A stretch of DNA of 53,052 nucleotides from an uncultured Bacillaceae bacterium (GCA_937934645.1 CALGYZ010000013.1:1-53052), one strand, 5' to 3'. Shown: positions 42,227 to 51,325, numbered from the stretch's first letter. The notes: a model not told the origin generated them from the letters alone. Numbers and translations: made by a program.

Positions 42227-42829
42227 ATGAACATTTTTTATAATAAAGAAGGATTCGGAGATACACTGCTTATTTCCATTAAGCCTTTTGATCAAGAAAA
42301 CTACTCTTATGAAAAAAACGGCGATATTGTCAAAATTAGAGACGGAAACGATGAAACAACGGGTTTTAATATTTTAAATGCTTCTAAGCATGTGACCTTC
42401 ACCGCCGCGAAGGGAAAAGTGGAAATTACTGAACAACTGACAGAACAGTTAAACAACCTGATCCGTCAGGCGGGTTTTCCGGATCAGCTTGAAACAGGCA
42501 GTCCAAAGTTCGTCGTTGGTTACGTAAAGGAAAAAGAAGAACATCCCCGGGCGGATAAATTAAGTATCTGCAAAGTGGATACCGGCGATGAAGAACTGCA
42601 AATTGTTTGCGGTGCACCGAATGTCGATGCGGGACAAAAAGTTGTCGTTGCGAAAATCGGTGCCGTAATGCCTGACGGACTTGTGATCCGTCCGTCAGAA
42701 CTCCGGGGGGTTCCGTCACAAGGCATGATCTGCTCGGCCAAAGAGCTTCAGCTTCCGGATGCTCCGGAGGAGAGAGGAATACTTATTTTGGATGATTCCT
42801 ACACCGTAGGAGAAGAATTCAAATTTTAA
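42227..42829 (+). CDS. ytpR: tRNA-binding-domain protein YtpR (PheT-like)
   Basis: The 200-residue product has a DUF4479 N-terminal part (MNIFYNKEGFGDTLLISI) and a C-terminal tRNA-binding (EMAP/Trbp111) OB-fold: VVGYVKEKEEHPRADKLSICKVDTG (read as a region), IVCGAPNVDAGQKVVVA, and RGVPSQGMICSAKEL. The fold is like the N-terminus of PheT, but there is no synthetase part. Its role is unknown. ATG 42227 is eight bases after GAGAGGAG. It is the last gene of the ytpPQR operon; a strong terminator separates it from sftA. Confidence 0.92.
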   Translation: MNIFYNKEGFGDTLLISIKPFDQENYSYEKNGDIVKIRDGNDETTGFNILNASKHVTFTAAKGKVEITEQLTEQLNNLIRQAGFPDQLETGSPKFVVGYVKEKEEHPRADKLSICKVDTGDEELQIVCGAPNVDAGQKVVVAKIGAVMPDGLVIRPSELRGVPSQGMICSAKELQLPDAPEERGILILDDSYTVGEEFKF

Positions 42830-42834
42830 CCACT

Positions 42835-42865
42835 ACCCTGTGCAGGACTGCACAGGGTTTTTTTG
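42835..42865 (+). terminator. Terminator of ytpPQR
   Basis: accctgtgca (42835-42844) pairs with tgcacagggt (42849-42858), loop ggac, then seven T. Confidence 0.94.
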
Positions 42866-42957
42866 TTTCATTAAAAAGGTTTCCGTTGAAGCTGCTTTTC
42901 TTCCGTTGTATTTGTAGTAAAATGTTATTGTATGTTTTGATAGAAAGAGTGATCATA

Positions 42958-45426
42958 ATGGATTGGTATAAAAAACTGTTTTCTTTTTACTATGATGAAG
43001 AGTATGATCAGGAAGACGAAAACAGAAACAATTTAGCAAAAGATATTGAAGCAAAGGTTGCATATCAATATCCCCGGAATATGGGGAAAATAACCGGAGC
43101 AAATGAAAAGAAGACAAGTTCAAATAAAAAACAAGAAATTTCGGATATTCATAAGCTTTTACAGAAAAGAAGAAAAAGACAAATACGCAATAAGGACCAA
43201 ACTATTCCTTCCCCGGACCGGATAACTCAGGGAGTTTATTCCCGGCGCAGGCAGGGGGAAGAGACTGGAAAAGAAACAAAAAAGACAATGGAAATCAGAC
43301 AACGCGGACAGCAAACCAGGCGTGTTGTAAGAGGATCCAGACCTTTTTCCCCCACTGAAATTGCCTCACCGGTTTTCGGTTATCAAAAACGGAAGAAGAA
43401 AGAAGTTATCGAATTTGAATTAACAGCCTTTGAACCGGAAAACGGTCCAGAAAAAACACAGAATGAAGTGCAGGAAAAGGAAGCATATGATCAAAGAGAA
43501 GTTTATATACATAAAAAGGGAGAAACGGTTCATACGGAAACAACGGAAAACAAAATGTTTTCTGTCCGGAAAGAGCAACCGGATGAACGAACTGAACAAC
43601 CGGACCAGGCGGCAGTTCGTGAACCGTCTTTGCGGGAGCAGTCGGGCGGAAAACTGCCGACAGAAGGGATCCAAACAAAGGAATCCGGGAAAACTTTCCT
43701 TCAACAAGCGGAAGAAAAGAGAACAATGTTTTTTCCGGAAGGGAATCGTGAAGAGACAGATAAAAGGGACAAAAGACAGGAACATACAGAAGAAGAACGA
43801 AATAAAGGAAAATCGCGTGTTTCAAGTGCGGAATCCGTAGCCGCTTCCCCCGTACCGAAAGCACAACCGGAGCGAAAAAGAAAACCGGGGAGAACGACTA
43901 TACCTTTTAATGTACTGATGTTGAAACAAGACCGGAGATATTTAAAAAAGAGTACAGAGATTAAAAAGCGGAAGGAAAATGCCTGCGGGCGGAATATGGA
44001 GGATGAAAAACAAGATCCGCATCCGGGAGGCTATCAGCTTCCGCCGCATTCGCTTCTAAGAAAAGAAGCTCCCCAGCCGGTGGACGAAATATGGGTGGAA
44101 GAGCAAAGAATGATCCTGGACCGTACACTGCAAAGCTTTCATGTACGGGCAAAAGTTACCGGCGTCTCAGTCGGACCGGCCGTCACACGTTTTGAACTGT
44201 CACCGGAACCCGGGGTGAAGGTCAGTAAAATCACAAACCTGGTTGATGATCTGAAATTAAGTTTAGCGGCAAAAGACATCCGCATTGAGGCCCCAATTCC
44301 AGGGAAACATACCATCGGCATTGAGGTGCCGAATAAAACGGCACGGCCGGTTTATCTCAGGGATATTCTCGATAAAGAAATATTTAAAAACAGCACTTCT
44401 CCGCTGACCGTGGCACTCGGACTGGATATTACGGGCAAGCCTGTTGTAACGGATATTCAAAAAATGCCCCACGGCCTGATCGCTGGAGCGACCGGTTCAG
44501 GGAAAAGTGTCTGCGTTAACACGTTGATTACGAGCATTTTATACAAAGCAACGCCGGATGAAGTGAAGCTGTTGCTCATTGACCCGAAAATGGTTGAATT
44601 AAGTCCTTATAACGGCATCCCTCATTTAATCAGTCCGGTGATCACCGATGTGAAAGCAGCGACGCAAGCTCTAAAATGGTCTGTGGAAGAGATGGAAAGA
44701 CGGTATGAATTATTTGCTTCAACCGGAGTCCGGGATATTAAAAAATATAATGAAAAAGCGGATGGAAAGCTTCCATACATTGTCATTATCATCGATGAAC
44801 TGGCCGACTTAATGATGATGGCTCCGAATGATGTGGAAGAAGCCATCGCCCGGATTGCCCAAAAAGCGAGGGCTTGCGGTATCCATTTAATTATTTCCAC
44901 CCAGCGTCCGTCCGTTGATGTGATCACGGGGCTTATTAAGGCAAATATTCCGACACGGATTGCCTTTTCTGTATCCAGCCAAGTGGATTCACGCACCATT
45001 ATCGATGAAAGCGGAGCAGAGCGGCTACTCGGGAAAGGTGATATGCTTTTTGCTGATAATGGGACGGCAAAGCCGGTCCGTATCCAGGGAGCATTTATCT
45101 CCGATGAGGAAATCGAAAGAGTCGTCAGTCATGTACGGTCACAGTGTGAACCGGAATATTTGTTTGAGCAGGAAGAGTTAATCCGGAAGTCAGATTTTGC
45201 AGAGAACCATGATGAATTGTTATACGATGCTTGTGAATTTGCAGTAGAACAAGGACAAATTTCCACATCCGGCTTGCAGAGGCATTTCCGGATCGGCTAT
45301 AACCGGGCTGCAAGAATTATTGATATGATGGAAGATAAAGGATTAATTTCCGAGGCCCGGGGAAGCAAACCGCGGGATGTATTAATGACAGAAGATGATT
45401 TGGAACAATTGAAAAAGCTTGTTTAA
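42958..45426 (+). CDS. sftA: DNA translocase SftA (YtpS), FtsK/SpoIIIE family
   Basis: SftA is a soluble DNA pump that clears chromosomal DNA from the closing septum. The 822-residue product has no membrane segments. Residues 1-360 are a charged, low-complexity linker with many Lys, Arg, Glu and Gln. Then come the alpha domain (HVRAKVTGVSVGPAVTRFEL), the motor with Walker A GATGSGKSV at 510-518, Walker B IIIDELADLMM and the C-terminal gamma winged helix (GQISTSGLQRHFRIGYNRAARI, as a region) that reads polar DNA motifs. It is shorter than B. subtilis SftA (952), mostly in the linker. The start is ATG 42958; its ribosome binding site is weak (AAAGAGTGAT). Confidence 0.95.
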   Translation: MDWYKKLFSFYYDEEYDQEDENRNNLAKDIEAKVAYQYPRNMGKITGANEKKTSSNKKQEISDIHKLLQKRRKRQIRNKDQTIPSPDRITQGVYSRRRQGEETGKETKKTMEIRQRGQQTRRVVRGSRPFSPTEIASPVFGYQKRKKKEVIEFELTAFEPENGPEKTQNEVQEKEAYDQREVYIHKKGETVHTETTENKMFSVRKEQPDERTEQPDQAAVREPSLREQSGGKLPTEGIQTKESGKTFLQQAEEKRTMFFPEGNREETDKRDKRQEHTEEERNKGKSRVSSAESVAASPVPKAQPERKRKPGRTTIPFNVLMLKQDRRYLKKSTEIKKRKENACGRNMEDEKQDPHPGGYQLPPHSLLRKEAPQPVDEIWVEEQRMILDRTLQSFHVRAKVTGVSVGPAVTRFELSPEPGVKVSKITNLVDDLKLSLAAKDIRIEAPIPGKHTIGIEVPNKTARPVYLRDILDKEIFKNSTSPLTVALGLDITGKPVVTDIQKMPHGLIAGATGSGKSVCVNTLITSILYKATPDEVKLLLIDPKMVELSPYNGIPHLISPVITDVKAATQALKWSVEEMERRYELFASTGVRDIKKYNEKADGKLPYIVIIIDELADLMMMAPNDVEEAIARIAQKARACGIHLIISTQRPSVDVITGLIKANIPTRIAFSVSSQVDSRTIIDESGAERLLGKGDMLFADNGTAKPVRIQGAFISDEEIERVVSHVRSQCEPEYLFEQEELIRKSDFAENHDELLYDACEFAVEQGQISTSGLQRHFRIGYNRAARIIDMMEDKGLISEARGSKPRDVLMTEDDLEQLKKLV

Positions 45427-45539
45427 GGCGGTTGAATTGAACCGGGCGGGTTTTACCATAACGGATCAGGAATGATTTTCTCCAGTCCGTGAATTGTTAT
45501 ACACGATAAATACAAGAAATAGTATTTTCAAAAACAAAG

Positions 45540-45548
45540 TGTTATAAT
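45540..45548 (+). promoter_or_regulatory. Extended -10 promoter upstream of murC
   Basis: TGTTATAAT (45540-45548) is an extended -10 (TGnTATAAT) about 120 bases before murC. I see no good -35. The 245-base gap around it contains no gene. Confidence 0.45.
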
Positions 45549-45671
45549 ACTAAACGTGTATAAAAAGTCATTATAAACTTTTTTCGTCTTATGAATGCAT
45601 CCTTCTACACGTAATTATTGATTGGATACATATAATACATATTATATAGCGACATTGTTGGAGGTTCTGAC

Positions 45672-46988
45672 ATGACTGTTTACCATTTTTTAGGAATCAA
45701 AGGAACCGGTATGAGTGCTTTGGCACAAATCCTTCACAATATGGGATATCAAGTACAAGGTTCAGATGTTGAGAAACACTATTTTACCCAGGATCGGTTA
45801 GAAAAATTGGGAATTCCAATATATCCGTTTCGAAAAGAAAATATTCGGGAAAATATGACAGTAATTGCCGGCAATGCATTCCCCGACAGCCATGAAGAAA
45901 TTCAACAAGCCCGGAAAATGAACGTGCCGGTCATCCGGTACCACCGGTTTTTGGGCGATTTAATCCAAAATTATACGAGTGTAGCCGTTACCGGCACCCA
46001 TGGAAAAACGTCAACTACCGGATTGCTGTCCCATGTGATGGAGATGGCAAAACCAACTTCGTACTTAATCGGTGACGGTACGGGAAAAGGGAACAGGGAT
46101 GCGGAATATTTCGTATTCGAAGCGTGTGAGTACCGCCGTCACTTTCTATCTTATTTTCCGGACTATTGCATCATGACAAATATAGACTTTGACCATCCGG
46201 ATTATTATGCAAACATAGATGATGTGTTTTCCGCTTTTCAGGAAATGGCTCTCCAGGTAAAAAAAGGAATTATTGCCTATGGTGATGACGAACATTTGCA
46301 AAAGATCCAGGCAAAAGTTCCGGTACTATTCTACGGCTTTGGTGACGAAAATGATTTTCAGGCGAGAAATATTGAAGTCACAAAAGAAGGTACAAAATTC
46401 GACGTGTTTGTCAGGAATAATTTTTATTCATCCTTTTTCATTCCTATGTTCGGAAACCATCATGTGTTAAATGCATTATCGGTCATTACGATTTGTCATT
46501 ATGAAGATCTTGATGTTTCCATTATCAAGGAAGGGTTAAAAACCTTCCACGGGGTAAAAAGACGGTTTTCCGAAAAAGTAATCGGCTCACAAGTTTTAGT
46601 AGATGATTATGCACATCATCCGGTGGAAATTAAAGCGACCATCGATTCCGCAAGACAAAAATATCCGGATAAGAATATTGTTGCGGTTTTCCAGCCCCAC
46701 ACCTATACAAGGACCCAGACATTTTTAAATGATTTTGCCGAAACATTAAAACTCGCTGATCAAGTGTTCTTATGTGAGATTTTCGGCTCGGCCCGTGAAA
46801 ATCACGGAAAATTAACAATCCATGATTTACAGGAAAAAATCCCCGGGTCCGAAATTTTAACGGAATCCGATGTCGGTGTTCTGGGGAATTATAAAAACAG
46901 TGTTCTGCTGTTCATGGGAGCCGGTGATATTCAAAAATATCAGGATGCATATGAAAGCTATTTGACGGGGGAAGAACAAATCAGTTAA
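45672..46988 (+). CDS. murC: UDP-N-acetylmuramate--L-alanine ligase MurC
   Basis: MurC adds L-alanine to UDP-MurNAc, the first amino acid of the peptidoglycan stem. The 438-residue product has the nucleotide-sugar domain start HFLGIKGTGMSALA, the ATP P-loop GTHGKTSTT at 108-116, the EACEYRRHF metal segment, DDYAHHPVEIKAT and QPHTYTRTQTF. All are MurC diagnostic. The ATG follows GGAGG by eight bases. It lies between sftA and ytxG as in B. subtilis. Confidence 0.97.
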   Translation: MTVYHFLGIKGTGMSALAQILHNMGYQVQGSDVEKHYFTQDRLEKLGIPIYPFRKENIRENMTVIAGNAFPDSHEEIQQARKMNVPVIRYHRFLGDLIQNYTSVAVTGTHGKTSTTGLLSHVMEMAKPTSYLIGDGTGKGNRDAEYFVFEACEYRRHFLSYFPDYCIMTNIDFDHPDYYANIDDVFSAFQEMALQVKKGIIAYGDDEHLQKIQAKVPVLFYGFGDENDFQARNIEVTKEGTKFDVFVRNNFYSSFFIPMFGNHHVLNALSVITICHYEDLDVSIIKEGLKTFHGVKRRFSEKVIGSQVLVDDYAHHPVEIKATIDSARQKYPDKNIVAVFQPHTYTRTQTFLNDFAETLKLADQVFLCEIFGSARENHGKLTIHDLQEKIPGSEILTESDVGVLGNYKNSVLLFMGAGDIQKYQDAYESYLTGEEQIS

Positions 46989-46996
46989 CAGGTCAT

Positions 46997-47056
46997 AAAT
47001 CCATCATGCTACATAACCGGTCTGATTTGGGTTTTGGAGCATGATGGATTTTTATT
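46997..47056 (+). terminator. Terminator of murC
   Basis: A perfect 14-bp stem (aaatccatcatgct at 46997-47010 with 47038-47051), loop of 27 bases, and T-run tttttattt. Confidence 0.85.
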
Positions 47057-47180
47057 TGCGGAAAGCTTTAATAAAATTATTGTATAACCTCGATTCTTTC
47101 TTCTAAAAATGGTTTAATGATTATATAAAATGTTAATCGGGAACAATGGAAGTGCGGCACAGGAAGGGAGTTTTTATGAA

Positions 47181-47624
47181 ATGGAGAATATATTATACAT
47201 AAGTGTTGCAGTCATTGCGGTTGCCTTTTTGGTCCTTGTCCTGTATATCATCCAAACGTTAAAATCGTTGCAAAAGTCTTTAAATAGCGTAACAAAAACG
47301 GTAGAACATCTGCAAAATCAAGTTCAGGTCATTGTAAAGGAAACGGAACATTTATTGAAAACATCCAATGAACTGGCAGAGGATTGGAAACAAAAGTCGG
47401 AAAAATTGAATTCCGTTGTTTCTGCCGCCGGAGAACTGGGACATACAGTAAAGCAATTCAATACTTCTCTGAAAAGTTTTTCCAAAAAAGTGATAAAGAG
47501 GGTAGAGGAAAAAGAAGAATTTTTCTCCCAGGTGGCCGGCTGGGGAAAAATTGCCATCGAGCTGAAAGAAAAATGGGATGAAGTAAGAAGACGACGGGAA
47601 CATCAGGATTCTGTAAACCGTTGA
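47181..47624 (+). CDS. ytxG: DUF948 membrane protein YtxG
   Basis: The 147-residue product has one N-terminal membrane segment (LYISVAVIAVAFLVLVLYII) and a long amphipathic helical tail (SLQKSLNSVTKTVEHLQNQ and following), the pattern of DUF948 general-stress protein YtxG. Function is unknown. The in-frame ATG at 47181 is ten bases after AAGGGAG; another ATG at 47176 has better spacing but is out of frame and ends after eight codons. In B. subtilis the ytxGHJ operon is SigB and SigH controlled; here ytxJ is missing. ytxH follows after 16 bases. Confidence 0.85.
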   Translation: MENILYISVAVIAVAFLVLVLYIIQTLKSLQKSLNSVTKTVEHLQNQVQVIVKETEHLLKTSNELAEDWKQKSEKLNSVVSAAGELGHTVKQFNTSLKSFSKKVIKRVEEKEEFFSQVAGWGKIAIELKEKWDEVRRRREHQDSVNR

Positions 47625-47640
47625 AACAGGAGGGGAAAGA

Positions 47641-48045
47641 ATGGACGAAAGAAAAAACATGGAAAAAAGCGGTTTCAAAGACTTTGTTACCGGCTTTGCC
47701 GCCGGCAGCATTATCGGTTTTGCCGCAGCATTTTTGTTTTCTTCAAAAACCGGAAGAGAGCTAAAGAAAGATTTAGAATCAAAGGCCGGTCCGGCATTGG
47801 AAAAAACAGAGCAGCTGAGGAACCTTGTATTGCAAAAGGGCAATGAAATTTATCAAAAAGCCCTGGACGGCGGTGAAAAATTATCTAAAGCTGTACAGGA
47901 GCAAATAAACGGTATAACCGAAAAAACAAAATCACCGTCAAAAAGTTTACCGGATCAGTCTGTCAGCGTGATGGAAGACGCGAAAAGAACCATTGCCGAG
48001 TTAACGAATGAAATAGAAGAAAAGCTTGAAGAAATCAAACAATAA
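47641..48045 (+). CDS. ytxH: YtxH-family general stress protein
   Basis: The 134-residue product starts with a short hydrophobic stretch (FVTGFAAGSIIGFAAAFLF) and then FSSKTGRELKKDLESKAG, the YtxH signature. The rest is helical and charged (coiled-coil-like), ending in IEEKLEEIKQ. It may be a membrane-attached stress or envelope protein; the function is unknown. ATG 47641 has AGGAGGGG upstream. It is the second gene of the ytxGH operon. The next gene in B. subtilis, ytxJ, is absent. Confidence 0.88.
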   Translation: MDERKNMEKSGFKDFVTGFAAGSIIGFAAAFLFSSKTGRELKKDLESKAGPALEKTEQLRNLVLQKGNEIYQKALDGGEKLSKAVQEQINGITEKTKSPSKSLPDQSVSVMEDAKRTIAELTNEIEEKLEEIKQ

Positions 48046-48107
48046 AATTTTTTCGCCTTGAAAACGCAGCAGATCTTTTGTCAGTAAAACCATTCAGCTA
48101 CTGTTGA

Positions 48108-48150
48108 AAGGAAAAGATTGTCCGGAAAGGCCGGTACAGTCTTTTCCTTA
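48108..48150 (+). terminator. Probable terminator of ytxGH
   Basis: A long imperfect stem (48108-48125 with 48131-48149) around a ccgg-aaagg-ccgg tip. There is no good T-run, so confidence is limited. Confidence 0.5.
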
Positions 48151-48484
48151 CTTGGATATAAATGATTTTTGAAGAACAAATATGGAAATACTTGCCGGAA
48201 GAGGACAATGTTATTCCGCATTTACGGATATCACCCATGTGTTTCAACAAACCTTTCCTTTCTGTACTATATTTATTCCGGAACTTAGGATTATGCTTCC
48301 GACGTTTTCCCCGGCAATTGATTCCCGCGCGAAAAAAGATTGACTTCCTGTTGTTTTCATATTTAAATGATTATATGAACAGGCGGTCGGTTTTCCGGCA
48401 TTGTATGGAACACCGTCCGTTTATATCTGTTCTCCTGTTTTAACAAATAATTCATATTCTTTAAAAAACAGATTAAAATACATG

Positions 48485-48493
48485 TGTTATAAT
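48485..48493 (+). promoter_or_regulatory. Extended -10 promoter of ccpA
   Basis: TGTTATAAT (48485-48493) is a TGnTATAAT extended -10, about 180 bases before ccpA. With aroA missing, it is the likely own promoter of ccpA. Confidence 0.5.
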
Positions 48494-48673
48494 GAAAAGC
48501 AAATTTTATAATGGTACAGATGATCCATCATTTTTTTGTTTGATAAACGGTTGTACTGAACTCTCAACCAAAGAATTCTTACCACAATTGGGGTAAAATA
48601 ATATCAGGATCTATTATATATCGGAAGAAAGTAAACGAAAATCAATATGCAAATATAAAGGAGATGTCGATAA

Positions 48674-49675
48674 GTGAATAATGTTACAATTTATGATGTT
48701 GCCCGGGAAGCGAATGTTTCAATGGCTACTGTTTCCCGCGTAGTTAACGGTAACCCCAATGTTAAGCCGACAACACGAAAAAAAGTTTTAGAAGTCATTG
48801 AAAGGTTAGGTTACCGTCCGAATGCGGTTGCAAGAGGTCTGGCAAGTAAACGGACAACGACAGTCGGTGTAATTATTCCGGATATTTCCAGCACTTTCTT
48901 TGCAGAACTTGCCCGCGGAATCGAGGATATTGCGACAATGTATAACTACAATATTATTCTCAGCAACTCCGACCAGAACAAAGATAAAGAATTCCATTTG
49001 TTAAACACCATGCTCGGAAAGCAAGTTGACGGAATGATCTTTATGAGCGGGAATGTGACAAAAGAGCATGTAGAGGAGTTCAGAAAATCTTCCGTTCCGA
49101 TCGTTCTGGCAGGTTCAATTGAGGAAACAGGGGAAATACCGTCCGTAAATATTGATTATGAGCAAGCTGCATATGATGCAACGACATATTTTATTAAAAA
49201 TGGTCATACAAAAATCGGCTATGTATTTGGCCCGTTGCATGAACCGATTAACGGCGTGAAGAAAATGAACGGTTATAAAAGAGCCCTGGAAGAAGCAGGA
49301 ATCAGTTTTAATGAGGACTATGTCTTTGAAGGCGATTATACGTATGAATCCGGAATCGAAGCAGCAGAAAAACTGTTGGAGTTGGAAGACAAACCGACTG
49401 CAATCTGTGTTGGTACGGACGAAATGGCCGTCGGTGTAGTTCACGGATTGCAAGACCACGGATACAAAATACCTGATGATTTTGAGATCATTGCTGCCAA
49501 CAATACCCGTCTGTCTTCAATGGTAAGACCCCAATTAACGTCCATCATCCAGCCGTTATATGATATTGGCGCGGTTGCCATGCGGCTTTTAACAAAATAT
49601 ATGAATAAAGAAGATGTTGACGATCATGTTGTAGTTCTCCCGCACCGGGTTGAGTTTAGAAATTCAACAAAATAA
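48674..49675 (+). CDS. ccpA: Catabolite control protein A CcpA
   Basis: CcpA is the LacI-family regulator that, with HPr phosphorylated on Ser46, represses or activates genes by glycolytic flux. The 333-residue product has the LacI helix-turn-helix TIYDVAREANVSMATVSRVVN in residues 5-25, the hinge helix region RPNAVARGLASK, and the CcpA-type effector domain (PDISSTFFAELARGIEDIA, QVDGMIFMSG, DEMAVG). The length matches CcpA. The start is GTG 48674, ten bases after AAAGGAG. The motPS genes follow as in many bacilli. Confidence 0.95.
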   Translation: MNNVTIYDVAREANVSMATVSRVVNGNPNVKPTTRKKVLEVIERLGYRPNAVARGLASKRTTTVGVIIPDISSTFFAELARGIEDIATMYNYNIILSNSDQNKDKEFHLLNTMLGKQVDGMIFMSGNVTKEHVEEFRKSSVPIVLAGSIEETGEIPSVNIDYEQAAYDATTYFIKNGHTKIGYVFGPLHEPINGVKKMNGYKRALEEAGISFNEDYVFEGDYTYESGIEAAEKLLELEDKPTAICVGTDEMAVGVVHGLQDHGYKIPDDFEIIAANNTRLSSMVRPQLTSIIQPLYDIGAVAMRLLTKYMNKEDVDDHVVVLPHRVEFRNSTK

Positions 49676-49739
49676 AAATTGTGCCGATATAAAAGGAGGA
49701 TAAAGAAAAAAATTCCTTTTATATGCGGGAGACAGGGAT

Positions 49740-50549
49740 ATGAAAAAGTTTGACTTTTTAACGCCGGTTGGTTTTATACTGGGAATTTTGGTGTTTATAT
49801 TCGGTGTTGTATATGGAAAAGGGGTTAGTGCCTTTACCGTATTCATTGATATTCCGTCTGTTATTATCGTTTTTGGCGGAGTTACGGCTGCTTTATGTAT
49901 TAGCTTTCCCTTAAAAGATTTAAAGAAGCTGTTTGTTGTTATCAAACAGGCGTTTAAACATGATGAAACAGACATTAAACAGTTAATTGATTTATTTGTA
50001 CATTTATCCGACCGGGCAAGAAGGGAAGGATTGCTCGCCCTGGAATCTGAGGTTGAAGACTTGGATGACCCTTTTATAAAAAAGGGGATTTTACTGGCCG
50101 TAGACGGAATTGATTCAGATGTCATTATCGATATTATGAACGCCGAAATTTCTGCAATGGAAGAAAGACACCGGAAGGGCAGAAATTTATTGGAAAAAGC
50201 GGGTACCTATGCACCGGCCTGGGGAATGATCGGTACACTGATCGGCCTAGTTTTAATGTTAAATGATTTAAACAGGCCGGAGACAATCGGACCGAGTATG
50301 GCCGTTGCCATTATCACAACGCTTTACGGCAGCCTTTTGGCGAACCTCGTCTTTCTTCCGTTGGCATCCAAATTGCAGGAAAAAACGGAAAGGGAGATCT
50401 TCGTCAAACAATTGATCATTGAAGGCGTAATCGGTGTACAGTCCGGACAAAATCCGAAATTACTGGCGGAGAAATTAATGGTCTTTTTGTCGAATAAGGA
50501 ACTGGCAAGGGAGAATGAGAAAGAAGACTATGATGAGGAGGAAGAATGA
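49740..50549 (+). CDS. motP: Flagellar stator protein MotP
   Basis: MotP is a MotA-type membrane protein which forms, with MotS, a sodium-driven stator of the flagellum. The 269-residue product has four hydrophobic segments, the GGVTAALCISFPL segment near the first pair, a cytoplasmic loop with conserved charged residues (RRKG... ERHRKGRNLLEKAG), then the pair of helices with TYAPAWGMIGTLIGLVLML and GPSMAVAIITTLYGSLLAN. It is next to ccpA, the place of the motPS paralogue in bacilli, so it is MotP rather than MotA. The stop overlaps the motS start (ATGA). Confidence 0.92.
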   Translation: MKKFDFLTPVGFILGILVFIFGVVYGKGVSAFTVFIDIPSVIIVFGGVTAALCISFPLKDLKKLFVVIKQAFKHDETDIKQLIDLFVHLSDRARREGLLALESEVEDLDDPFIKKGILLAVDGIDSDVIIDIMNAEISAMEERHRKGRNLLEKAGTYAPAWGMIGTLIGLVLMLNDLNRPETIGPSMAVAIITTLYGSLLANLVFLPLASKLQEKTEREIFVKQLIIEGVIGVQSGQNPKLLAEKLMVFLSNKELARENEKEDYDEEEE

Positions 50550-51325
50550 TGAAGTACAGAAGAAAACGTCCTTCTCAGTCCAATGGTTCTCCGCCATGGA
50601 TCGTTACGTATTCGGATATGGTAACGTTGATTCTTGTATTCTTCATTTTGTTATTTTCCATCTCCCAAATCGACCTGCAAAAATTCCGGGCTATGTCGCA
50701 GTCATTTAAAGACAGGCAGATTTTTGACTTCTATCCGTCGGCCATACCAATGGAACCTTCATCGGATAAGGTTATAGATGAATTGTATATGTCATCGGAA
50801 GACGATGAAGGGGAAGAAGGCGAAGGAGAAGGTAAAGGGGAAGGAGATTCCCTGAATCAATTGCTTAGGGAAGTGGAGCAACACATCCAGGAGAGCGGCC
50901 TGGAGGGTGTTGCTATAGCAACCCGGACGGAACGGGGAGTTGTTTTAGTTTTGCCGGAACAAGTTCTTTTCAAAACCGGAGAAGCAGAAATCCTTGATGA
51001 TGCTGTTCCGTTTTTGGAGCGGGTTTCTTCACTTCTCAAGCGGATTCCGAATGTCGTGAAGGTAGAAGGCCATACTGATAACCGGCCCATTCAAAATGAA
51101 AAGTATCCTTCCAACTGGGAGTTATCAGCAGCCCGGGCAAGTAGCGTAATCCGCTATTTTATCGATAATCATCAGCTCGATCCGGCGAGATTTATTGCCA
51201 CCGGATACGGAGAGACCAGACCGGTTGCACCGAATGACGGACCGGAAAACTGGCAGAAAAACCGGCGTGTCGAAATTGTTATTATGGATCCGGCCTATGA
51301 TGATCAAGACGATCCAAAAAATTAA
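50546..51325 (+). CDS. motS: Flagellar stator protein MotS
   Basis: MotS is the MotB-type partner of MotP. The 259-residue product has a single membrane segment with the ion-binding Asp24 (TYSDMVTLILVFFILLFS), the SQIDLQKF plug region, and a C-terminal OmpA-like peptidoglycan-binding domain (VEGHTDNRPI, NWELSAARASSVIRYF, GYGETRP). Between them lies an unusual acidic Gly/Glu-rich stretch at about residues 81-101 (EDDEGEEGEGEGKGEGD). The start codon overlaps the motP stop, so the two are translationally coupled. A terminator follows. Confidence 0.92.
   Translation: MMKYRRKRPSQSNGSPPWIVTYSDMVTLILVFFILLFSISQIDLQKFRAMSQSFKDRQIFDFYPSAIPMEPSSDKVIDELYMSSEDDEGEEGEGEGKGEGDSLNQLLREVEQHIQESGLEGVAIATRTERGVVLVLPEQVLFKTGEAEILDDAVPFLERVSSLLKRIPNVVKVEGHTDNRPIQNEKYPSNWELSAARASSVIRYFIDNHQLDPARFIATGYGETRPVAPNDGPENWQKNRRVEIVIMDPAYDDQDDPKN

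Larger units (their letters stand above)
48046..48673 (+). other. 628-base gene-free gap between ytxH and ccpA
   Basis: In B. subtilis this place holds ytxJ and aroA (chorismate mutase-DAHP synthase). Here I find no intact gene. A hairpin (48108-48148: ggaaaagattg with cagtcttttcc around ccgg/ccgg) may end ytxGH. The next 300 bases are open in one frame for 93 codons, but the peptide is rich in Phe, Arg and Cys, has no ribosome binding site and looks random. The last 190 bases are the ccpA promoter and leader. Confidence 0.6.

Noticed and set aside
43406..43864. Long minus- and plus-strand open frames within sftA
   Set aside because: They are shadows of the low-complexity Lys/Glu-rich linker and have no start signals.
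47112..47145. SigB-type promoter ahead of ytxG (GTTTAA then GGGAAC)
   Set aside because: The spacing is 21 bases in place of 12-15 and the -10 is poor.
48162..48443. A 93-codon open frame in the ytxH-ccpA gap
   Set aside because: No ribosome binding site, an odd composition rich in Phe, Arg and Cys, and no recognisable motif; it looks like chance.
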